Position numbers and translations under genes: made by a program. Shown here piece by piece: positions 1-6,859 of a stretch of DNA of 64,000 bases. The notes beneath the pieces were generated by a model. That model saw only the letters and a list, made by a program, of their open reading frames with translations. It did no database searches and was not told where the DNA came from. The stretch covers positions 5,270,001 through 5,334,000 of the forward strand of contig NZ_JACHIS010000001.1 of the NCBI RefSeq assembly GCF_014203365.1, read 5' to 3'. Position 1 is the stretch's first letter. Every line of letters starts with the position of its first letter. The DNA comes from Actinoalloteichus hymeniacidonis. GTDB taxonomy: Bacteria; Actinomycetota; Actinomycetes; Mycobacteriales; Pseudonocardiaceae.

Positions 1-551
1 GCGTTGTACAGCGCCGTGAACTCGCGCAGCAACAACGCGAAGGATCGGCCGTCGTCCAGCAGGTCGCTGCGCACCACGATGAGCTCGTGTTCGGTGTCCG
101 CCAGCCGCACCACGGTCCAGCGCAGCAACGGCAGCTCGGTGATGCGAAACGGCCTGCGCAGCTCCTGGGCCACGATGTCGGCCAACGCCTCGGATCGCCC
201 GTCCCGGACATCGCCGATGTCGAACCGCGTCGCCCGGACCGGTTGTGGCGGGTGCACCACCTGGCGTGGTTCGCCACCGACCTCCGGATAACCGGTGCGC
301 AGGATCTCGTGTCGACGGCCGAGCTCGGTGCAGGCCCGGTCGAGTCGGTCGAGGTCGAAGGCACCGGTGATCCGGATCGTCGCCAGCGCGTGGTGCGCGA
401 CGCTCTCCGGCGCGAGTCGATGCAGGAACCAGATCTGTTCCTGTTGCAGTGACAGGGCGCTCTCGGCCGCCGCGGCCGGTTCGGCGATCAATGGCGGAAG
501 TGCCGGTTCGCATCGCGCCGAGTGCGACCCGCCTGCGGTGTCGTCGGTCAT
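1..551 (-). CDS. NRPS, N-terminal condensation domain (runs off window)
   Basis: First 183 codons of a nonribosomal peptide synthetase, cut by the window edge. After about 35 residues the protein reads SALSLQQEQIWFLHRLAPES, the C1 motif of condensation domains, followed by RRHEILRTGYPE (C2). The position of the HHxxxDG catalytic motif reads RSDLLDDGRS, so both His are replaced (Ser, Asp) while DG is kept. This suggests a non-catalytic or functionally altered C domain, or recruitment of another role; the remaining modules are not visible. The ATG overlaps the stop of the upstream SET gene as ATGA, so the two are probably translationally coupled. Identity as a C-family domain is clear; activity is an inference. 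Confidence 0.88.
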   Translation of the reverse strand, partial: MTDDTAGGSHSARCEPALPPLIAEPAAAAESALSLQQEQIWFLHRLAPESVAHHALATIRITGAFDLDRLDRACTELGRRHEILRTGYPEVGGEPRQVVHPPQPVRATRFDIGDVRDGRSEALADIVAQELRRPFRITELPLLRWTVVRLADTEHELIVVRSDLLDDGRSFALLLREFTALYN

Positions 552-1126
552 CGGCCCTGCCGGGGCGCTTGAGCACCGGCCTCCACCGGCTGCAGGGCCG
601 CGAGCACCGAGTCAGACGACTCGGGTGCAGGCTCGCTCAGGTAGCCGGCCAGGTGGCTGGGCTGCCAGGATGGGTCGGCGCTTCGGTAGCGGTAGCCCCG
701 AATCACCGATCGACAGCCGGTCGCGCCGCAGAGGCACCGGGAGACGGCGATGCTCACGTACTCGCTCGTCTCGTAATCCCAGGTGATCTCTTCGTCCGGC
801 CCGATCTCCCGAAGCGCGATGAAGTCGAATCCACCCCGGTCGTTGTCCCGAATCCCGGTGTTGGGATCGCAGGAGTGGTTGATGTCCCGAGCTGGTGTGG
901 TCAGGTCGACATGGGAGTCCCAGCCGACCTGGAAAGAATGGGTGGTGCGAGTCGGCACGATTCGCTCGACATCGCCGACGACCACGGTCTGACCGATCGC
1001 GAATTCCGAGGTGGAAACGACACAGCGACCTTTATCCGGATCCACCACGATCTGCAACCCAGCACCGTCGATGTTACCCGTGATACGCGCTTCACCTGCA
1101 CCGACGCCAGAATCCCGCTGTCGCAA
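548..1126 (-). CDS. SET-domain protein in NRPS/PKS cluster
   Basis: 192 residues with the signature of SET-domain lysine methyltransferases: NHSCDPN at 83-89, the motif around DEEITWDYETSEY at 111-123, and a post-SET zinc cluster CLCGATGC (Cys131, 133, 138) that with Cys86 could bind Zn. SET enzymes transfer a methyl group from SAM to a lysine side chain; the substrate here is unknown and could be a host protein, a carrier protein or a peptide. The TTG start was chosen because GGAAGGA lies about 8 nt upstream; no ATG/GTG fits better. It is transcribed with, and overlaps by 4 nt, the following NRPS gene. Presence inside a biosynthetic operon is unusual. Confidence 0.85.
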   Translation of the reverse strand: MRQRDSGVGAGEARITGNIDGAGLQIVVDPDKGRCVVSTSEFAIGQTVVVGDVERIVPTRTTHSFQVGWDSHVDLTTPARDINHSCDPNTGIRDNDRGGFDFIALREIGPDEEITWDYETSEYVSIAVSRCLCGATGCRSVIRGYRYRSADPSWQPSHLAGYLSEPAPESSDSVLAALQPVEAGAQAPRQGR

Positions 1127-1244
1127 CGCACGTTCCTTCCGTAGTGTCTTCCACCCCGAGGTCCGACTCGATCAACCCCCGAATTGTGTACCGCTACGGC
1201 ACAGCTCTCGGGACAATCGAAACTGAACGATCGAGGTCTCGAAT

Positions 1245-1346
1245 ATGAACGGTGACCAGAACTTCCCCGCCGACCACCGGCGGTTCGACGAATCCGCGAA
1301 CCCGGTGATCGGCTATCTCGTTGTCGCCCCGAAAGGCGGCGAATAG
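1245..1346 (+). CDS. possible 33-aa peptide ORF between NRPS genes
   Basis: Short ORF on the plus strand in the 302-bp gap between the SET gene and the NRPS-MFS gene, both of which are on the minus strand. ATG is preceded by GAGG with an 8-nt spacer, a well-placed ribosome binding site. The product begins MNGDQNFPADHRRFDE and ends NPVIGYLVVAPKGGE: a charged N-terminal half and a hydrophobic core near the C-terminus, the layout of some RiPP precursors, but with no Cys, one Ser and no Thr. I do not recognise a family. It may be a chance ORF; the gap also has to hold the promoter of the SET operon. No competing minus-strand ORF in the gap looks like a protein. Confidence 0.3.
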   Translation: MNGDQNFPADHRRFDESANPVIGYLVVAPKGGE

Positions 1347-1428
1347 CCGAGGCCGAAACGCGCCTACCCGCGCTCGGCGAATCCACTTCGGCAGCATTCG
1401 GCGGCGACCACGGACCGTCATCCGCCCA

Positions 1429-4400
1429 TCAGGCGCCCTCCGAGGGAGTCGACGGATGGCGACCCAGCGCCTGGAGCCCGATCACGTCGTCGGGGGTGGC
1501 GTCCGGGCTGTCGTCCATGAGCCGGGCCAGCCCCGAGGTCGACGCCACCGCCGCCAGCAGCGCGATGGCCGCCGCGACCAGCAGGTATGCCAGAGCGATT
1601 CCCCGACCCGGTCCCATCCCGATGACCGCGCCGACGGTCGATGCCAGTCCTGCACCGGGAGCCTGCAGCGGCTCGAAGGCCGCCGCGCAGGCCGCGATCA
1701 GCGCAACGCCGATCGGGATCGCCGCCCACCCACGCACCGTGTCCATCGCGAGGACCCCCGGCCGGAACCGCTCCGGCACCTTGATCTCCACGATCGCGGC
1801 GTGCAGGCCACGGAGCATGGTCAACCACAGTGAGGTGCCGAACACGCCGATCCCGATCGTCAACGGGTCCGCACGCACACCGGTCAGCAGGACGAAACCG
1901 GCCAGCAAGAGCGTGCACAACAGCACGCTGCGCATCCGACGGCGAGGCGGGCCACCCCACACCGCCATGGCGAGGCCGCCCAACACACCGGCGGACGCCG
2001 ACGCGAGGAGGACCCAGCCGAGGTCGGCGACCGAACCCGTCGCGAGTACCAGCGGGGGGATCGCCAACAGAAGCGGCGCCGAGAAGACGTCGAACACCAC
2101 GAAGAAGATCAGCAGCCACCGAAACCTCGGGTGCCGCCACGAGTATCGAAACCCGGCCGCGATCTCGGCCGCCGCCAAGTCCGCCGGGCCCGCCATGGTG
2201 GACGGGAAGCGAATCAGGAGCGTGCAGGCGATCGCCACCGCGTAGCTCAGCACGCCCAACACCAGGACGCCCGACAGCCCCACGAGAAGCAGCAGCCCGA
2301 CCGCCGCCACCGGAACGATCAGCCTGCTCGCCCCGGCGGCCACACCGACGAGACCGGTCGCGTGACCGAGATACCGTTTGGGGATCAGCTGCGGCACGGC
2401 CGAATTGCAGGCGAGCCACTGCACCGCGACCGCGATCGACAGGACGGCCAGCAGTGGGTAGAGCTGCCAGGTCCGCAGGTTCCCGGTCCACTGCAACAGC
2501 CCGAGTGACAGCGCCACCGCACCCGCCCCCGCGTCGGCCGTCAGCAGCGTCGCACGTCGACCGACCCGCTCGACCACGGCGCCCGCCCACGGCACCACGA
2601 GCAGCCCCGGCGCCACTGCGGCCACGACCGACAGGGCGAACTGGGTCAGGGAACCGGTACCGAGATAGAGCTGGATCAGCAGGGCGAACGCGGTAGCCGC
2701 AGCCGCGCTCATCGCGACCCACTGTCCCGCCGCCACGGCGAGGAAACGCCGACCCGACGGCCGGGGCTCATCGGCTCTCTCGGTCGGGTCCGCGCGCGAG
2801 ACGTCGAGCAGCCGCCAGCCGTCGCCCTGGACCGACTCGCCGGCTTCGATGGCCGGATGGGTGGTCGTCACGATCTCGGCGAGTTCCTCGGCACGGTGCC
2901 GTTGGAAGAAGTGGCCCGCCTCGTCGAGCAGCACCACGGCCGTGGTGGCACTGAGGAAATGCCACTCGCGGAAGCGTTCCTCGTAGTACTCCGACGCCGG
3001 GTCGTGTTCCCCGGCCACGCTGATGACCGGCGCGTGCAGCTGCGCGATGGGGCTCTCGAACAGCTCGGTGAAGTACGCCTCCGCCGCCTCGGTGTCCCGC
3101 CGGGTGTTGTGGACGATGGTCCGCGCCTGCTCCGGATCGAGGTCGGTCATGTCGAAGCCAAGCCCGGTCAGGCCGTTCGCGTACGAGCGGTCGCTGCGCA
3201 CGGTGTCCGGGTTGGCGAGCCTGCCCAGCTGGGTCCATCGACCCCGACCCGGGCTGGCGAAGGGGAAGATCGCGCCGATGTAGACCGCCGTCGGGATCCG
3301 ACCCACCGCCTCCAACTGCCTGGCGATCTCCACGACGAGCGCCGAGCCGACGCCGCAATGCCCGTAGAGCGCGATCGGCCCGACGACCTTCTCCTGCACC
3401 TCACGCACACACCGCGCCGCGACCTCTTTCAACGGCGCACGTTCCTCGTCGATCCCCGGATCATGGCCGGGGATGCCGAGGGACCACAGCGCGTGCGTGG
3501 CGGGCAGCGCATCGGCCAGTGGTTTGTAGACCATCGCGCCGCCCCCGCCGTAGGGAACGGTGAGGTAGCTGAGCTCCGGCTCGGCGGCGGGCCGCGGCGT
3601 CAGTCGGTGCAGCAGGCCTCGGATCGTCGGCACATCACCGCCCAGCAGCGCGGCGAGTCGGCGGATCGTCGGCTGGGTGAACAGGTCCATCACGGCGATC
3701 GTGGCGGCGCCGGACACCTCGCGTCGCAGCCGCTCGATCAACTTGATGGCCAGCAGCGAATGCCCGCCCAGGTTGAAGAAGTCCTCGTCGATGCCGATGT
3801 CGGGCTGCTCGAGCACCCGGGCCCACACCGTGTGGATCTCCCGCTCCAGCTCGGTGCGGGGTGCCACCCGTTCGGCGCCCGCGCCTGCGGGGGTCTCGGG
3901 GGCGGGGAGTCGGGCTCGATCCACCTTTCCGTTCGCGGTCAGCGGCAGTCGCGGCAGCAGGACGAACGAGGTGGGGACCATGTAGGCCGGTAGCGCTGCG
4001 GTGAGGTGTGCGCGCAGTTGCCCGGAGTCGGGCGACCGCCCGGGTTCGGCCACCACGTAGGCCACGAGCTGCGCGGCACTGCCGGTGCCGTGCGTGGTCA
4101 CCACGCACTCGGCCACCTCGGGATGGCGGGTCAGATGTGCCTCGATCTCGCCCAGTTCGATCCGGTAGCCGCGGATCTTGACCTGGGCGTCGGCCCGGCC
4201 GAGGAACTCGATGATGCCGTCGGCCCGATAGCGACCGAGGTCGCCGGTCCGGTAGAGACGGGCGCCGGTTCGCGGGTGGGTCACGAACGCCGCCGCGGTC
4301 CGCTCGGGGTCCCGCCAGTAACCGGTGGCCACGCCCACACCGCCGATGTACAGCTCGCCGGGCACGCCCACCGGGACGTCGCAGCTGCCCCGATCGAGAA

Positions 4401-6759
4401 TGTGGAAGGTCTGATTGGCCAGCGGTCCGCCGTAGGGGATCGATGACCACGCTGGATCGACGCGGCCGATCGGGTAGTAGATCGACCAGATCGAACCTTC
4501 GGTGGCACCGCCGAGACTGATGATCTCGACGTTCGGGGCCAGCGCTCGGATGCGATCGGGCAAGGTCGGCGGAATCCAGTCGCCCGACATCATCACCAGC
4601 CGCAGCGAGCCGAGATCGGTGCCCTCCTGCTCGGCATGTTCCACCAACAGTTCCATCAACGCGGGCACCGAGTTCCACACGGTGATCCGTTCGTCTCGGA
4701 CGGTCCGAGCCCACGCGGCGGGGTCCTTGTCCGCCGACGGCGGCCCCATGATCAGGGTGGCACCGGCGGCCAACGTGCCGTAGACGTCGTAGACCGAGAG
4801 GTCGAAACTCAGGGCGGACAGGGCGAATACCCGGTCGTCGGCGCCGATCCGGAAGCGCGTGGTGATGTCGCGGACGGTGTTGAGCGCGGCCCGGTGCTCG
4901 ATCATCACGCCCTTCGGCGTGCCGGTCGAACCGGAGGTGAAGATCACGTAGGCGAGGTCGCCTGGGCGCGCAGGGCAGGCAGGTGCCCGGCCGCCCGATT
5001 CGTCGGTGACCGCCAGCACAGCCAGTCCGTCCGGCCAGGTCAGTCGGGAGTGCAATGACACCTGGGTGAGTGCCACGGTGCAGCCACCGCGCGCGATGAG
5101 CTCCTCGCGGCGGCGTTCGGGGAGATCGGCGTCGACCGGGAGATAGGCGGCGCCCGCCTTGTTGATCGCCAACACCGCGACGACCTGTTCCCAGCCACGC
5201 TCCATCACGACGGCCACCAGGTCTCCCCTGGCCACGCCGGAGCCGACCAGCCGCGCCGCGAGGTGCTCGGCCCGCCGGTCTATCTCGCCTTGGGTAAGGC
5301 TGCCGCCCGGATGGATCAGCGCGGGGTGGTCGGGCGTCCGGCCCGCCTGCGCCTCGACGGGACGGTGCAGACATTCGTCGGGGCCGAGATCGGCGGCGGT
5401 GGCATTCCAGCGGGCGCGTTGCTCGCGTTCGGCAGTGGTGAGCAGTTCGTAACTGGAGATCGGGGCCTCCGGGTCGGCGGCGATGCCCCGCAGGAGGACC
5501 CGGAAGTGCTCGCCCAGCCGTGCGACGGAGTCCGAGGTGAACAACGCGGTGTTGTAGACGATCAGGAAGTCGCCATCACCTGCGGTGTGCAGTTCGAGGT
5601 CGAATCGGGTCGTGCGGTAGGACAGGGCGACGTCGGCCGCGACGGTGAGCGTGGGGTGGCTGGGCAGATCGGACTCGTAGCTCTGCATGGAGAAGACGAC
5701 CTGGAACAGCGGGGAACGCGATACCTCACGCGGCACGTTCAGTTCGGTGACGAGGCGTTCGAACGGCAGCTCTTGGTGGGCGAACGCGTTCCCGGCCGTG
5801 GTGCGGACCCGCTGCAGCAACTCGACGAAGGTCGGGTCGCCCGCCGAGTCGACCCGCATCGTCACCATGTTGATGAAGCAGCCGACGAGGTTGTCCAACT
5901 CGGGTTCGGCGCGGCCCGCCGTCGGCGAACCGATCGTGATGTCGTCCTGTCGGGCGCGGCGGCCCAGCAGGACCGCGAAGGCCGCGAGCAGCACCATGTA
6001 CGGCGTGGCCCGGTGTCGGCGTCCGAGGCGGAGCAACTCGTCGAGCACGGTCGGCTCGACGGAGAACTCGTGGGCGTCGCCGAGATAGGTCGGGACCGGG
6101 GGCCGAGGAAGGTCGATCGGCAGTTCGAGCGGGGCGACGCCCGCGAGCTGTTCACGCCAGTACGCCACGTCCAGCTCGGTGCCCGGTAGCGCGCGCTGCC
6201 AGGCCGCGAAATCGCGGTAGCGCACCGGGAGTTCCGGCAGCGGCTCCCCGGCCAGGCAGGCCATCACCTCGGACAGGATCAACTCGGTCGACCAGCCGTC
6301 GGCCGCGATGTGATGCACCGCGAGCGCGAACACGTGCTCCTCGGGAGCGATCGTGATCAGCAGGGCCCGGGCCACCGGGCCTGCGGCAAGGTCGAACGGT
6401 GCGGTCACGAAGTCGTCGACGAGCGCCGCTGCCGCCTCGGCGGACTCGGCCTGCGCGGTGGCCAGCGGGATCGTGCCGACATCGTCGATGAGCACGACGG
6501 GGTGGCCGTCCTCGGTCGCCGGGAAGCGGGTCCGTAATGGCTCATGCCGGTCCGCGACCCGGTTCAGCGCCGCAGCGAGCGCCGCCGGTTCGAGCGGGCC
6601 GCGCAGCCGCCACGCTTCCGGGATCGTGTACGCCGTCGTCCCGGGCGCGTAGGCGTCCATGAACCAGAGTCGTTCCTGGGCGAAGGACAGCACCGGATCG
6701 CCATCGGGCGCGCCGGGGATCGTCGTCGGCAGCGGCGGCAGCTCGGTCAGGTCGCTCAC
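1429..6759 (-). CDS. NRPS C-A(Cys)-PCP-TE fused to MFS exporter
   Basis: 1776 residues. Condensation domain about 20-440 with HHIAADG at 149-155. Adenylation domain about 470-960 with TSGSTGTPKG; the specificity pocket read by eye is close to DLYNMSLIW, which matches published cysteine codes. Peptidyl carrier with LGGHSL, phosphopantetheine Ser1001. Thioesterase about 1050-1310 with GHCGVG: the nucleophile position is Cys1135 rather than Ser, with candidate Asp1253 and His1283. From about 1337 an entire 12-TM MFS transporter follows, ending at the C-terminus. The GTG start (VSDLTELPPL) has GGAGGA 8 nt upstream; the longer reading frame upstream lacks one. It follows the PKS by 100 bp, so it probably condenses a PKS-derived acyl group with Cys, releases it and exports it. 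Domain calls are secure; product chemistry is inference. Confidence 0.95.
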   Translation of the reverse strand: MSDLTELPPLPTTIPGAPDGDPVLSFAQERLWFMDAYAPGTTAYTIPEAWRLRGPLEPAALAAALNRVADRHEPLRTRFPATEDGHPVVLIDDVGTIPLATAQAESAEAAAALVDDFVTAPFDLAAGPVARALLITIAPEEHVFALAVHHIAADGWSTELILSEVMACLAGEPLPELPVRYRDFAAWQRALPGTELDVAYWREQLAGVAPLELPIDLPRPPVPTYLGDAHEFSVEPTVLDELLRLGRRHRATPYMVLLAAFAVLLGRRARQDDITIGSPTAGRAEPELDNLVGCFINMVTMRVDSAGDPTFVELLQRVRTTAGNAFAHQELPFERLVTELNVPREVSRSPLFQVVFSMQSYESDLPSHPTLTVAADVALSYRTTRFDLELHTAGDGDFLIVYNTALFTSDSVARLGEHFRVLLRGIAADPEAPISSYELLTTAEREQRARWNATAADLGPDECLHRPVEAQAGRTPDHPALIHPGGSLTQGEIDRRAEHLAARLVGSGVARGDLVAVVMERGWEQVVAVLAINKAGAAYLPVDADLPERRREELIARGGCTVALTQVSLHSRLTWPDGLAVLAVTDESGGRAPACPARPGDLAYVIFTSGSTGTPKGVMIEHRAALNTVRDITTRFRIGADDRVFALSALSFDLSVYDVYGTLAAGATLIMGPPSADKDPAAWARTVRDERITVWNSVPALMELLVEHAEQEGTDLGSLRLVMMSGDWIPPTLPDRIRALAPNVEIISLGGATEGSIWSIYYPIGRVDPAWSSIPYGGPLANQTFHILDRGSCDVPVGVPGELYIGGVGVATGYWRDPERTAAAFVTHPRTGARLYRTGDLGRYRADGIIEFLGRADAQVKIRGYRIELGEIEAHLTRHPEVAECVVTTHGTGSAAQLVAYVVAEPGRSPDSGQLRAHLTAALPAYMVPTSFVLLPRLPLTANGKVDRARLPAPETPAGAGAERVAPRTELEREIHTVWARVLEQPDIGIDEDFFNLGGHSLLAIKLIERLRREVSGAATIAVMDLFTQPTIRRLAALLGGDVPTIRGLLHRLTPRPAAEPELSYLTVPYGGGGAMVYKPLADALPATHALWSLGIPGHDPGIDEERAPLKEVAARCVREVQEKVVGPIALYGHCGVGSALVVEIARQLEAVGRIPTAVYIGAIFPFASPGRGRWTQLGRLANPDTVRSDRSYANGLTGLGFDMTDLDPEQARTIVHNTRRDTEAAEAYFTELFESPIAQLHAPVISVAGEHDPASEYYEERFREWHFLSATTAVVLLDEAGHFFQRHRAEELAEIVTTTHPAIEAGESVQGDGWRLLDVSRADPTERADEPRPSGRRFLAVAAGQWVAMSAAAATAFALLIQLYLGTGSLTQFALSVVAAVAPGLLVVPWAGAVVERVGRRATLLTADAGAGAVALSLGLLQWTGNLRTWQLYPLLAVLSIAVAVQWLACNSAVPQLIPKRYLGHATGLVGVAAGASRLIVPVAAVGLLLLVGLSGVLVLGVLSYAVAIACTLLIRFPSTMAGPADLAAAEIAAGFRYSWRHPRFRWLLIFFVVFDVFSAPLLLAIPPLVLATGSVADLGWVLLASASAGVLGGLAMAVWGGPPRRRMRSVLLCTLLLAGFVLLTGVRADPLTIGIGVFGTSLWLTMLRGLHAAIVEIKVPERFRPGVLAMDTVRGWAAIPIGVALIAACAAAFEPLQAPGAGLASTVGAVIGMGPGRGIALAYLLVAAAIALLAAVASTSGLARLMDDSPDATPDDVIGLQALGRHPSTPSEGA

Positions 6760-6859
6760 AGGATTGGTCCTCCGGAGGTCGGCTGGGCCGTCGGCCGTAC
6801 GCGACGAGCGGAGCAGGCACCGCGTGCTCCGCGACGGCGGCGGGCAGGACACGGGCTAC

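Noticed and set aside
1194-1421. 75-codon minus-strand frame between the NRPS and SET genes, considered as an MbtH-like protein
   Set aside because: It lacks the conserved W and NPF-type signature of MbtH proteins and reads as Arg-rich noise.
3635-5374. 579-codon minus-strand frame inside the NRPS
   Set aside because: Frame-shifted copy of the NRPS adenylation region, Arg/Pro-rich, no domain motif.
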